From NCBI GenBank assembly GCA_037349105.1, contig JAYJMM010000097.1, positions 930,001-994,000 of the forward strand: a stretch of 64,000 nucleotides of DNA, given 5' to 3'. The notes under the pieces were generated by a model, which worked only from the letters and a program-made list of their open reading frames with translations, searched no databases and was not told the origin of the DNA. Each line of letters starts with the position of its first letter. Position 1 is the stretch's first letter. Positions 21,701-32,180 of the stretch are shown here, piece after piece. Position numbers and translations under genes: made by a program. The stretch is from Limnomonas spitsbergensis (taxonomy: Eukaryota > Chlorophyta > Chlorophyceae > Chlamydomonadales).

Positions 21701-24676
21701 GCTTCTCAACCTACAAACAACTGTTTTGCAGGGCATTCATTTGATGGTGAGGTTAGCAATGACAAGTCTCATTCGCCTTCATGGCTTCCCGCCCCTCAAG
21801 GCGACTGATGGGTTTGGCCATGATGATGATGTCTGAAACCTTGCTTTTCCTTGATTTGCGCATGTCCTTTTCTAAGGACCACACATCTGTTGTTCTCCGT
21901 GTGCAGATCTCCTTCTCTTGGATTGGACTTGACGGTGTGGCCATCATCGGATCTCGTCCTCCCTCTCTCTCTCCTCCCTCTCTCTCTCCTCCCTCTCTCT
22001 CTCCTCCCTCTCTCTCTCCCCCGTCTCCTCCCCCTCCTGGCTTCACGGACATGTGCCCCTCCCTCCTCGACACATCCGCCTTCACAGTTCTGGCAGATGT
22101 CTCTTTGGGAGGCAGCTACAGGTACCAGACCAGTGTCGCTGCCACTCTGTACTTCTTCAGTCAGGCTCCCGGCAACTGCCTGCTGGTGAGTGTGAAATGC
22201 TGTTTATGGCAGGGTCATTCAGCTACAACAGCTTGTATACCACAGCTACAACAACCTCTATTCCATGTGAACCCTCTGCCTCTGTTATGCCTTGCGCCCG
22301 CCTGCTGGTGCACAACGCAAGATCTCCTGGAACGTCATGCTAGCAGCTGCGTTGCCCTATCACATTGTTCGATCGTGCATGTGGCGAGTGTGCCTGTTTT
22401 CCCGGCAACATCCCCAGCATCGCATTGATTTCATTCCCCCCAGATTTCAGTATCCATTATTAACCTGTGTTTCCATTGTGTGCACCTTCAGGGCATGATA
22501 TTCAAGGTGACCTGCCTGACAGCATCGGCTGATCATGTAGCCAGCACCTACACCATCCCCATCTGGAGCGTGGGAGCATACGCAGACATCACCGTTACGG
22601 CAGGCGACTCGGTGAGACGGGAGGAATGGCAGCTGAGCATGCAAAGTGACCTCATGCGACATTCAATATTGAGTCATGCAATCCCATGTTCCTTCCCTTG
22701 TGTGCTAGCCCTTCTCTTCTTTGAGGGATTGACATCTAGTCCCATGCTCCTATTTGCCGCCTATTAGCATGCCAAACGTCTGGTGCCCTGCATGCAGATT
22801 ATTCTGACCACTTGTTTTTCCCCTTGTGATTTCAGATCTCCTTCTCTTGGATTGGACTCAACGGTGTGGCCATCATCGGAGCTCCTCCCCTCGCGCTCTC
22901 TCCTCCCTCTCCCCCTCCTCCCTCTCCACCTCCTCAATCTCCTCTTTCCCCTTCTCCTCCCCCTCCTGGCTTCATGGACATGTGCCCCTCCCTCCTCGAC
23001 ACATCCGCCTTCACAGTTCTGGCAGATGTCTCTTTGAGAGGCAGCTACAGGTACCAGACCAGTGTCGCTGCCACTCTGTACTTCTTCAGTCAGGCGCCCG
23101 GCAACTGCCTGCTGGTGAGCTTTCTTATAGGCAGGGGAGGAGGTCATTTGTTTCTTTCCGAGTGGCTGAGTCATTTCATGGGAAGATAACCTCTACCGGC
23201 ATGATGTGTTAGTTCACATAACCGACATCCATCCGGCAGCATTACTTATGTGGTCGGGACGCATAGCCGTTGATTTCATGCGGATAGCCCTCGGCATTAG
23301 CCCTACTGCATCTTCGGTTTGTTGACGCCTCCTTTCCATCTTATGTGCCTGCAGGGTATGATCTTCAAGGTGACCTGCCTGACAGCACCAGCTGATCACG
23401 TGGCCAGTACCTACACCATCCCCAGCTGGAGCGTGGGAGCATACGCAGACGTCACCGTCACGGCAGGCGACACGGTGAGCTACTAGCCCGAAAAGCAAAA
23501 AGTCCTAAAAGCAAAAATCATGGCTAAAAGTGTAAAATATTGTGGGGCCATCTCACTCCTGCTAGCCCTTCCTGGCTCATCCCATGCGATGTTTGGCTTT
23601 CATGGCATGCGATTGAACCCTGCGTTGCCCGATGGCAAGTACCATACATGGAATCCTGTTTGTTAGATGCATCCATGTGACCATAATTGTTTCTCCCTAT
23701 GCGTGCGCAGATCTCCTTCTCTTGGATCGACCTCAATGGTGTAGCCATGATTGGATCCCCTCCTCCAGCTCTCTCTCCCCCGTCTCCCCCTCCTCCATAT
23801 CCCTTCGCCCCCGGAACTCCCTCCGCCCCCTCCCTACTCGGCGGCCTGATCCCCGCCCTCGATGACCTCTTGGGCCTGTGCCCCGCTCCCACATCGACCG
23901 CCTTCACAGTCCTGGCAGATCTCAGCTTGGGAGGCACTTACACGTACAAAACCACTGTTGCTGGAGAGCTCACCTTCTTTAGCCAGGCACCCGAAAATTG
24001 CCTGCTGGTAGGTCCGGGGGGGGATCACGGGGAACGGGGGAGGAGGCTGTGTGGACCTTATTTGTCCTGGCTTGATTATGAGCAAAAGGTGCCTTCGATG
24101 AGGATTATGTCACTGAGGATAATGAAAAAACATGACAAAAGACGGAGGCTGCCCACCCATATAGGGATATGTTATTGAGGGTGATGACTGTAGTCATGCC
24201 CCTGAAATGGATCCTGTAGAAGCATGTTTTTTCCTTCTCCACGAGCTTGTGTTTATCGACCTGTTTTTCTGTCTTGTGCACCTGCAGGGTATGATCTTCA
24301 AGGTGACCTGCCTGTCAGCCCCGCCCTCCTACACGCCCAGGACATACAGCATCCCCGCGTGGACAGTGGGAGCCTTCGCAGATGTCACCGTCAGGGCGGG
24401 AGACTCGGTGAGATAGGGCACACACCAATGGTCCAATCAGGGCACAAGCAAGCCTCGCTGATCCTGAATGACACCCCATTCGTCTCATGTTGCTCAACGG
24501 ATGATGTTCAAAATCGAAGCAGGCCATGTATCATGCCTTCCTCCTAAAACCGCTCCCTAGGCTCCTACGCCGTTAGCAGCCTGTATGATCCAACTGTTTG
24601 ACCTCCATTGTTTGTCCCTGTGTGTGTGCAGATCTCCTTCTCTTGGTTTGGACTTAACGGCGTGTGCCTGCTGTGA
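15796..24676 (+). CDS. ECM-type Pro/Ser-rich protein with repeated ~100-residue domain
   Basis: I read exons 15,796-15,924, 16,215-21,160, 21,577-21,696, 21,907-22,185, 22,492-22,611, 22,836-23,114, 23,355-23,474, 23,711-24,007, 24,288-24,407 and 24,632-24,676 (TGA). All borders are GT-AG and, outside the rod, phase 0. Four domain copies follow the rod. Each is built from a segment with CPSLLDTSAFTVLADVSLGG to QAPGNCLL, a 120-nt exon (GMIFKVTC...WSVGAYADITVTAGD) and ISFSWIGLNGVAIIG. Short PPS linkers join the copies. A diverged copy precedes the rod (GMGFVINVYPAS / LVFTWPF). The rod is an SPPPP/PPSPP/YPPPP hydroxyproline-rich type, as in volvocine wall proteins. The cysteine pattern does not match the classical pherophorin domain. 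The 5' exons and signal peptide were not found. The rod exon is 4,946 nt, two more than a multiple of three, so at least one frameshift exists. Confidence 0.7.
16343..20990 (+). repeat. 4.6 kb polypyrimidine HRGP rod, ~240-bp units
   Basis: From about 17.3 kb the tract is built of ~240-bp units marked by CCCTCTTACCCTTCCACATC, recurring at about 17,910, 18,146, 18,385, 18,629, 18,865, 19,227, 19,470, 19,723, 19,948, 20,190, 20,432, 20,675 and 20,909. The earlier part is less regular PPSPP coding. The + strand is nearly all C and T, so no stop codon can form in any frame. The expected peptide (PPSYPSTSSPPPSPPPSTSP) appears by turns in all three frames, switching at C6-C8 runs. Either the repeat array has accumulated many indels or the assembly has homopolymer errors. 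Long Gly/Arg-rich frames on the minus strand are antisense shadows. Confidence 0.9.
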
Positions 24677-25740
24677 AGCTCTTAAAAGCTGCGACCATCA
24701 GCAACGGCCAGCTGTGCGATGTTATTTTTTCGCATTGGGTGTCTCCGTGGGTCCCCTGTCTGATACGACAGGTTCGCTGCAGTAGTTGCACACAATAAAA
24801 CTCAGTTTTCCACCACCAGCCAGGCACATGTATATAAGCCACCAGAATGAGGTTAGTATGAGCTTCCATGTGTCCATGTTTCGAGTGCACCAGGAGCACT
24901 AGTTTATATGAGCTACTGGTCTTAGCATTCTTGCAGAGAGCAGATAGCGGGCAGCACCTGCTATGATTCTATGAGCCATGCAGTCCAGGCATAATGTTGC
25001 AGGCCGGGCAGTTAGCATGAGCCTCTGCATGATCGGAACTTTTGCTGATGTCGCAATACCGTGTTTTTTAGGTAAATTGTGATTCGCAATTTCGAACATA
25101 AAATATTTTGCAGATAAACATGGTTACATATCGAGAGTTGACTGATGGATATTGTGGATATAGCGAATATAGCGTATACTGACAAGTGATATCAATGTCC
25201 TGTGCGAATACTGTATGGTGCACCGTGTGTGCCGCCAGCAGTTGCAGAATGAACAAAGTAACAGCTGGTTCATAAATTTGTGCCAGGGCTTGAGGGAGAG
25301 AAAAAATTGCCTATTTCTCTCCTACTCTTATATGCTTGCCAGGTGTATAATAACATGGATTCGTGATTATGCCTTGGGTTTATTAAGATGGATACCTTAC
25401 TGACAGGGTTATGTTATGATTGGCCGTGTAAGGCTTTGTTATAATTGGCTCGATTTCACTTCAGTGCACCGAAATGTAATGTGGTGAACCAGAATTCAAT
25501 TGAAGTTGCCGCTTTGTAATGGCATAATGTTCTCTGCTGAATAAAAATGCTGCTTTGTGTTTCCAACGATGTGTTGTAAGTGGGAGACCGGGCGAGAATG
25601 ATGCTGAGGACCTCTTATCCGATGCCACCGCCACAAGTACAGCACAAATGACAACCACCAGGTCCACCATCATCAGCCTGTGTCTTGTCAGTAAATGTCA
25701 CGGTTGTGTCTCACTTGGCTATCTGCTGACTGTTCAGCAT
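24677..25740. other. 3' flank of the ECM gene, no confident gene
   Basis: Short open frames on both strands lack recognisable features. TGTAA words occur at about 25,473 and 25,516 and an AATAAA at about 25,539. All are too far from the stop at 24,676 to be assigned to it. A stretch at 25,560-25,690 reads as a moderately exon-like frame (ENDAEDLLSDATATS) but has no confirmed borders. Confidence 0.3.
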
Positions 25741-25741
25741 C

Positions 25742-25925
25742 CCATGTGAAGTTTTTACAGTTCATCGAGTCATCACATTTCTTGCACGGGACATGTGCCC
25801 GTAAACCGGTACATGCACTCGATACACTTGGACAGTAAGAGGAAACCAGTGGCCTCCCTGGGCAAGCAACTAGCACACGACCACAACAGTGGCGTGGGTA
25901 CACACTTAAAAGTAGCATGCAAATT
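25742..25925 (-). repeat. Cys-motif repeat family, copy 2
   Basis: This is the reverse-oriented relative of 1-195. The minus frame reads CPSVSSACTG, VPCKKCD and NCKNF. The 63,030-63,213 copy reads CPSVSSACTG, VPCIKCD and DCKNF. Cysteines and neighbouring residues are kept while other positions vary, as expected of a once-functional coding exon of a mobile element. Confidence 0.6.
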
Positions 25926-26369
25926 TTGAACTTTGGACCCAACGCCAGTCTCCTCTCCCTGTTTCGGTTGATACTCTAACTTTCACCCCTGCTAGTGCGG
26001 GTGGAGTGTGTTGTTGTTGGGTGCAAGTTGGGGTAACCTCCTAATCCACACCCACTAGCAGGTTCCACAAGCAAACAATAACCCCCCCAAAAGGGCCCCC
26101 AACCTGTATGGTACACTCACGTAATAAAATACTATGATTAAACCGACGTGACCTTGTTAACTCCCCATTAGGGGTAATGCCAGCCTGGGGGTGACTGGTT
26201 GCTACAGTAAAATAAATGACGGCATGCCTCTGGTCCAGCTCAAGAAGGCTTGGCCACATGTATGTTCAGCTGCCTTGTCTAAATAGGCTCCACAAGGTTT
26301 TCTTCACCCATGACCAATTCAATGCTCGTTCATGAGAGGCAGAGCAGCAAGTGGCACTCAAATTATAGT
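25926..26369. other. Repeat-derived intergenic DNA
   Basis: A weak inverted relative of the dispersed GGGCGCCC repeat occurs at about 26,230-26,270 (CAGCTCAAGAAGGCTTGGCC). No gene is seen. The minus frame at 26,041-26,259 has no recognisable feature. Confidence 0.35.
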
Positions 26370-28690
26370 TGCTCGTATTGTGGAAGCCAATATATTTTGG
26401 AGGCAGTGTGAAGTTTTTGTGAAGTTTTTACAGCGCAAGTATGGAGGCAGGTAGGCACGAGTCACTGGTTTTCGCTCGAGCTGTCCTAGCGTATTTAGCG
26501 CTTGGACGGGTTTACGGGCATATGTCCCATGCATCAAATGTGAAGCTCTGCTGGACTGTTAACTTCCCAAAAGCGCAGATGATCTCACCCATGCCTGTGC
26601 AAGAACAAGTCGTGGAAGTCTGTGATACCGCCCGGGGGGGCAGCCCATCTATGCTACCACTGCGTTGTACTAGAAGCAGAGCAAGAGCGTGCTGCCACCT
26701 AGCTCGCTGTCTTGGCTGGATCTGCTGGTCCCTGGTGACCCTTCAGCTCCCGGAGAAGATTAATAGCCCCGCAATCAGGTGCAAGTGCATCATGTGTGTA
26801 TGAATTTGAGGCATTAGTTGCCGTACTGGGAGGAGGCTGGTGGCCCACATACACCACATCACCGTAGTTTACTACAGGGTGCTACTTAGGCAGCTGCCCA
26901 CCGGCTGCGATTAGACACTGCAGACTTTGACTCCTTTGGCGGCCATACAGCAAACACGATAGAGCGCCGCAGCCAGCCAAAGAGGCTTCCCTCCACCTTT
27001 TGGCATTCCTCATGCTCCTCCTGTCGTGCTAAATGATTTCCAAGAACTAACATCATTGGAAACGCTTTAGCCCAGACCCACCTGGGCAATACATGCAGAT
27101 ATGGGCTGCCTTGGTTGTCGGCGTTGCGCAGCTAGTCGGCTGCCAAACTCGGTGATATCTGTTTTGCTGCACTTCACCTGAACCCGTGCATCCACCAAAT
27201 ATTCATCCTAGACAGACTGGGATACCAGGACAGGGGATTTATTATTTCAGATGGTGCTTCACTAGCTACAAATTAATCAGAGTTCATTGTTTTCCAGCAC
27301 AAAGCCAAACAGTAATTTTCATTAAGCCGCATGCAGGGGCCATGAAATTTTAATTCGCGGAGCCCGTCCTTAAACGGATATGATGACACGAACCCGCCGG
27401 TACAAAGTTTGTTAAAGAGTGGGAACGGGATAAGGTTGGCACCACTTTACGTTGCTGGGCCCCTTTCCTGCTAACCTTAACACCAAACCCTTAGCCTGGA
27501 TTTCTGTTCTAAACCCAATCAGGATACTGTTATATCTCCGCTCTAAACTCCAACCGAACATAAACTCTAGTCCAGGACCTCCCAACCTGACAGTCTCCCG
27601 GCAGCCCAGGCCTGCTCTACACTCAGTAGCCAAGGCTACAGCTGTGTCTGCAGAAGCTGTACATCAATAGGCAGCAGGATGGAGCGGTACAACCACCTCC
27701 CGGGGCTCCAGACTCCAGACACCCTGTATTCAGCTGTACATCAGAAAGGCAGTTCTGCCAGGCTGTCGGTGCCGCAGCTCGCAGCTGAGACATCAGCTCG
27801 TACTGCCCCACCTTGAAGGACCCATTTTGACACCATAAGACAGGAGTTCTAAGAATAGGGAATGTGCTGTTTAGGTCTGAGGTTCAGCTCCCATGCAGGT
27901 ATAGCCTGCAATACGTTGCCTGAGTGGGGCTTCACCCCAATGCATTGTGCATCTGGTGAGCATGAAAGAGGATTTATAAATAAAGGGGACAGTACTTATA
28001 GGGCCTGAGGTACAGCTATCATGCAGGCACAGCATGCAATACATAGGCTGTGCATGTCTCCATCCCACTGCTTTGTGGGTTCTGGGTGGTGAGGAAAAAG
28101 TTGGGGCAACTAATTCAAAACAGGCACACCTAACTTATGAACCTGAATGTGGGCAAATGGACGCCGGAGCAGCTCATAATGGAGGCAGCTGTAGTGGCAG
28201 GGGTGCTCATGCACTTGAAGCACTTAAGACAGAATGCGTCTGATGGATCAGTAGCGTCCTTAGCATGGGGTGGTAAAGTTGATGTCTTGTTCAAGGTAAC
28301 ACAGGTATATATGCGACCTGTCTACCGCGCCTGGTTTAACAGACGGCGGGAGATGCACCAACAATCGGGACCTCGCTAGCGTGTGCACATTTACACTTTA
28401 GGCTGCGGCTCGGTGCAGTTAGCAGGGCCAGCACTGGAGGATGACGCAGCGGTCAGCAGCGTGAAGCAAGCTTTTGCCAGCAATGCTGGCCTAGGGGAGA
28501 CGGGGAGCATGTGGAGGACGCACTACACTTGTGCCTCAAATACCGTAGCATCTAGGAAATGCCAAGGAACCGGGCAGAGCTTGGACGGTGCCACAGACTA
28601 CTTCAAGTGGCCTTAAAGTTGTACCGAGCGAGGCAGGCGTGCCAGGGCGGTATGCCCTAGCTTTCGCACGAGATGTGGTAGATATCGATG
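26370..28690 (+). repeat. 2.1 kb dispersed repeat, copy 2, with LINE 3' end
   Basis: This matches 1-2,125 with a few percent divergence by eye. It extends further 3' to about 28,690, where it resembles 48,490-48,550 (TTGTACCG... and GTGGTAGATATC). Frame 28,137-28,379 ends RAWFNRRREMHQQSGPR. It continues, across a stop and one frameshift, into VQLAGPALEDD, NAGLGETGS and VEDALHSC, typical of the region after a LINE reverse transcriptase. The Cys-motif repeat forms its first ~200 bp. A ~115 bp insertion at about 26,980-27,100 is absent from copy 1. Confidence 0.78.
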
Positions 28691-28920
28691 TGGTGTAGAC
28701 ATTTCAGTGGCTGGGGAAGTCTTTGTCTTTGCCTCTTATGTTTTCAGCCATTTGTCTGTCCCTTCATTTTTTATTTCCCTTTTCTTCTTTCCGGACCAGA
28801 GACCTCTGTTCCATACCCATCCCCCCTCACCTGCAGTCGATTATTCAATCGCCCATACGGCCAAGCCTTTTGGATCAAAGCCCAGAGGTGTATCATACCG
28901 TAAAACCAGCTTAGGGGCCG
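28691..28920 (+). repeat. Dispersed GGGCGCCC repeat, degenerate copy
   Basis: A pyrimidine-rich lead (TTTGTCTTTGCCTCTTATG...TTTCCCTTTTCTTC) precedes TCGCCCATACGGCCAAGCC, TTTTGGATCAAAGCCCAGAGG and TGTATCAT. This matches the layout of the better copies at 29.6-30.5 kb. Confidence 0.5.
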
Positions 28921-28921
28921 C

Positions 28922-28944
28922 GCCCCCCCCCCCCCCCCCCCCCC
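28922..28944 (+). repeat. Poly-C tract
   Basis: An uninterrupted run of about 22 C is followed by AAATAATTGTTT and AT-rich sequence to about 29,100. The tract length may be unreliable in the assembly. Confidence 0.8.
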
Positions 28945-29630
28945 AAATAATTGTTTCCCCGTCCCGCAGCCAAAAATAATTTAAAAAACGGCCGCGCAGC
29001 AGCTAATTTTTATTTAATTTAACGTTGCACAGCAGGTAATATATCATTTAACGCCACGCATATTTTTTTTTAATTTCCTTCCGCGCAGCACTTCCAGCCA
29101 GTACAGTTAAGTCAGTAAAAACCCTTGTTTGATGCTAGCAAGGATAGTACACGGTCAGAAATACTCAGCATAGTCGCCGTCCTCCTCCTCCACCGGTTCC
29201 TGGCCTCAGGAAACGTCTGGCTGTTGAGGCCCCGAAACGTCAGCAGTCGTCAGCACCTGTCTCTGCCTCCAGGATCGAGCTCCGCTATGGGGACTGGCAT
29301 GAGGATCAAATCAAACAGTCGTGTGCGATTGCACGAATTTTTTTATTTCAGCTATTTTTAATTTGTAGGGCGCACCCCCCAAATAGTTGTTTGGGCACCT
29401 GACTGACATTCCGCACACCGGCGATCTTTGAATTAATATTAGCGCGCAGCCATGTCGGCGCACCCCAATAATCAATTAATTATGAGCGAAGTCTAGGAGA
29501 TTCTACGGTACATGTGAATGACGTTACACCTCTGGGCCCTGCTTAAATCATTTATCCTACAGGTGGACAAATTCACCTCAAGTTGACCTTCAGTTGAACA
29601 AATTAACCTTCAGTTTACCTTTCTTCCAAC

Positions 29631-29735
29631 GGGACAGTTGGGCGCCCACGCGGCCGAGCCTTTTTGAGCAGGGCCAAGAGGTCAATGACAGTACACCTCT
29701 GGGCCCTAGAGGTGTAACGTCATTGACAGGTGAAC
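29631..29735 (+). repeat. Dispersed GGGCGCCC repeat, best copy
   Basis: GGGACAGTTGGGCGCCCACG, CGGCCGAGCCTTTTTGAGCA and GGGCC(A)AGAGG are followed by a second AGAGGTGTAACGTCATTGAC. It is preceded by a pyrimidine-rich lead. It is one of a cluster of three copies in 0.8 kb (29,631, 29,889 and 30,399). Confidence 0.75.
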
Positions 29736-29769
29736 AAAATCACCAAATACACCACTGGGCGGACATTGC

Positions 29770-29961
29770 CCATCATGACCATGCAGGGATACTTAGGGCT
29801 GCCTTTTCCTTTAGGGGGGGGGTACTTCTTTCTCCTTTGTGCTTTTCTCTTTCTTTCCCTCTTACCTTTAGTTCCCTTTCTTTTCTCCCAATGGGACAGT
29901 TGAGCGCTCACGCGGCTGAGCTATTTTTCGAGCAGGGCCCAGAGGTGTTATATCATTGACC
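29770..29961 (+). repeat. Dispersed GGGCGCCC repeat, long copy
   Basis: Similarity to the inverted copy at 48,660-48,840 covers the pyrimidine-rich lead (GGGATACTTAGGGCTGCC, TTTCTCCTTTGTGC, CTTACCTTTAGTTCCC) as well as the GCGGCTGAGC and GGGCCCAGAGGTGTTAT core. The family unit is therefore about 190 bp rather than just the core. Confidence 0.7.
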
Positions 29962-30289
29962 ATGCAACAGGGTTTTGCTGCATCAGGCGCCCACTGTCTT
30001 ACGTCATGGTATAACAGACGTAGCTGAAGCAGCCGATATTTGCTAGCAGGGACGCGGGGGGGGCGGAGGGGGGGGGGTCTAAAAGAAGGAGTGGTAGAGT
30101 CAATGACGCCACCTGATCTTACCATATCATTGTCTCCTCTTCCCACACACATTTGACTGCTCTTCACTCTGCTCTGTATGTAGCATGAATATCTTCGTTA
30201 CGGCGTAGCAGGACCAAGCCAGGGCTTCCAAGCCCAGGGCACAGAACCAGACATTTGTGGCCTTTTTTATTGAGAGGCTTTGTTTAGGG

Positions 30290-30468
30290 CTGCTCTCTAG
30301 TGGAACTCAGGTGTCGGACTTGGTCTTCTTTGCCTTCCCGGCCTCTCCTTTTCTTCCTTTCCCCCCCACTTCCTTATAGTTTCTTCTTTTCTCCCTTCTG
30401 AACAGTTGGGCGCCCACGCGGCCGAGCTTTGAGCGGGCCCAGAGGTGTAATGTTATTGACAGAATTGA
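30290..30468 (+). repeat. Dispersed GGGCGCCC repeat, third clustered copy
   Basis: A pyrimidine lead, then ACAGTTGGGCGCCCACGCGG, CCGAGC, GGGCCCAGAGGTGTAATG and TTATTGACAG. Same family and orientation as 29,631 and 29,770. Confidence 0.7.
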
Positions 30469-30519
30469 CCACTCAGACATGGCATGCCATTCACTTTCTC
30501 ATGTCCACCCACCTACCGT

Positions 30520-30581
30520 GTCGTGGCATAGAGGTGCACCCTAAGGAATGGGTGCACCAAGCGAAAAGAACACAAGACATT
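30520..30581 (+). repeat. 62-bp direct repeat with internal palindrome, copy A
   Basis: This is nearly identical to 31,317-31,378. It contains GGTGCACCC and GGGTGCACC as palindromic arms (as AGGTGCACCCTAAGGAATGG then GTGCACC) and ends CACAAGACATT. The two copies start 797 bp apart. After copy A the sequence goes directly to AAACAAGTAC. After copy B a C8 run and a CCAGG...CCTGG hairpin intervene before AAACAAGTAC. Confidence 0.75.
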
Positions 30582-31316
30582 AAACAAGTACCGTACTAAT
30601 AAACTCTTACAGAGCTTATAGTAAGAGCTTCTCGATCCACTGCTGTAACTCAGTGAAATCAGCTCGATATCAGGTGATAGCTCTTGCTACTTCACCTGGA
30701 CTTCTTCGATACTGTTGACAAGATCTCGTAAAGCCTCGACACTTGAGGTACTTATGGGTTTCTTGGGACGATCTTGGGCGATTGTGGCCGTTGATTTGTT
30801 GTGGTGAGTCGCTTGCTTGGCGACTTCTGGTGATTGAAGATATCTCTGATGAATCAGATGGTCGACTTGGAGCCAAAGGAAAGGCTGTAGATTGGAGATG
30901 TGATGGTGGGTTGGTGGTAATATCCAGCTGTAAGGCTGGAGATATGCCTTGTTAAGAGGCAGGAATAACTCTAATTGCTGTAGATGGTCGCCTGTTGGCC
31001 TAAATGCTCTGCCAGCTTCGTATCAGGAGACTTGTTGATGCTTATAGAGTCGCTGTTGGCCTAGTTGCTCTGCCAGTTTCCCCTTAGTAAGACTTGGATT
31101 GACGATTAACTTGCAGATTGATAATCAGGAACAATAGCTAGAAACGTTAAGAGTCTATTGTAGGCCGTGAGATCAAGTAAGAAAGAAAAAGTAAAGGACC
31201 CAGTTCGGGATCCTCTAAGACGGCAAACACACATGTTCAGGTTCACACATAAACTTTCAACCGAAAAAGCAGTTGTCGCAGTCAAACGCACGGTGCAGTC
31301 ATACGTCGTGACAGCT
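30582..31316. other. Spacer between 62-bp repeats, no gene
   Basis: An internal duplication, TGTTGGCCTA(A/G) with TGCTCTGCCAG, occurs at about 30,993 and 31,052. Short frames on both strands are not recognisable. Confidence 0.35.
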
Positions 31317-31378
31317 GTCGCGGCACAGAGGTGCACCCTAAGGAATGGGTGCACCAAGCGAAAAGAACACAAGACATT
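31317..31378 (+). repeat. 62-bp direct repeat, copy B; possible retroelement 3' terminus
   Basis: On the minus strand, the sense of the retroelement, a G8 run (31,386-31,379) and AA are immediately followed by TGTCTTGTGTTC. A polypurine tract followed by TG is how the 3' LTR of a Gypsy element usually begins. However, no matching LTR was found upstream of gag (44-47 kb), so this reading is tentative. Confidence 0.4.
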
Positions 31379-31386
31379 CCCCCCCC

Positions 31387-32180
31387 AGGTCGAAAAACCC
31401 TGGAGGTAGTAATAAACAAGTACGACAACGTTTTAAGAACTGCGTATTGTTATCAGACTTCCCACCCCTGGGTCTTGCCCAGAGTCCATTGGGCACAAGT
31501 ACCGGTAGGAAAAATAACCTCCGATATAATGCGTACGTTAGCTGTGACTTTTACGCATTACCGTAACTCGCCACAGTCGCTTTAAGGGACCCTCTTCAAG
31601 CTGAAGAGCCCAGTTCACGTCACCATCGGTACTGTTCACCTTCCCCCAGGGCCCAATCGACCCCAAGTCCAGAAGACTACATCAGCCCTGCTCTAGTGCA
31701 ATTGGTTTCCCAATCCACACCATCTCAAACTTCCCGATCACCTACCTAATACCTGATCGAGGATGCCTATAGGCTCGCGCCAGACATATGAGAATGCCAC
31801 CTCACGGTAGACACCTCCTAAACCCTAAAAGTGCGTATTATGCACAACAACCTTCCTCCCCCCCAGATATTGAAAACTGCACACAATTTTGTTTTGTTTT
31901 GTTTGAAATCAAGTAACATCCTAAATATCAGTTTTGAGTAAATATATATAATAATTCTAACGTAAGGCAGAAGTTCATAGTCATTCAGTTCCACTTTGAC
32001 TCACAGTTCTCAGCATCAGCAAATTCAAATCCTATTTCCCAGAACCCCCCCCAGATCCAGTGAAAATTCTGCTCAGACACACAGTCAATTGTCAACTCAA
32101 ACGAAGGAAACTCAGTTATAATCTGTAACTAGAATGCAAGACGTTTATGTATCAACGAATGAACGTGTGCATTGGTGAGA
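31387..32180. other. Region downstream of pol, no gene
   Basis: The sequence is AT-richer, with several G-runs on the minus strand (CTGGGGGGGG type at about 31,856, 32,045 and 31,379). No open frame of note. It could be the 3' untranslated region of the retroelement. Confidence 0.35.

Noticed and set aside
21026..24676. Naming the ECM gene a pherophorin
   Set aside because: The Pro/Ser rod fits, but the globular domain lacks the cysteine pattern of the classical pherophorin domain as I know it.
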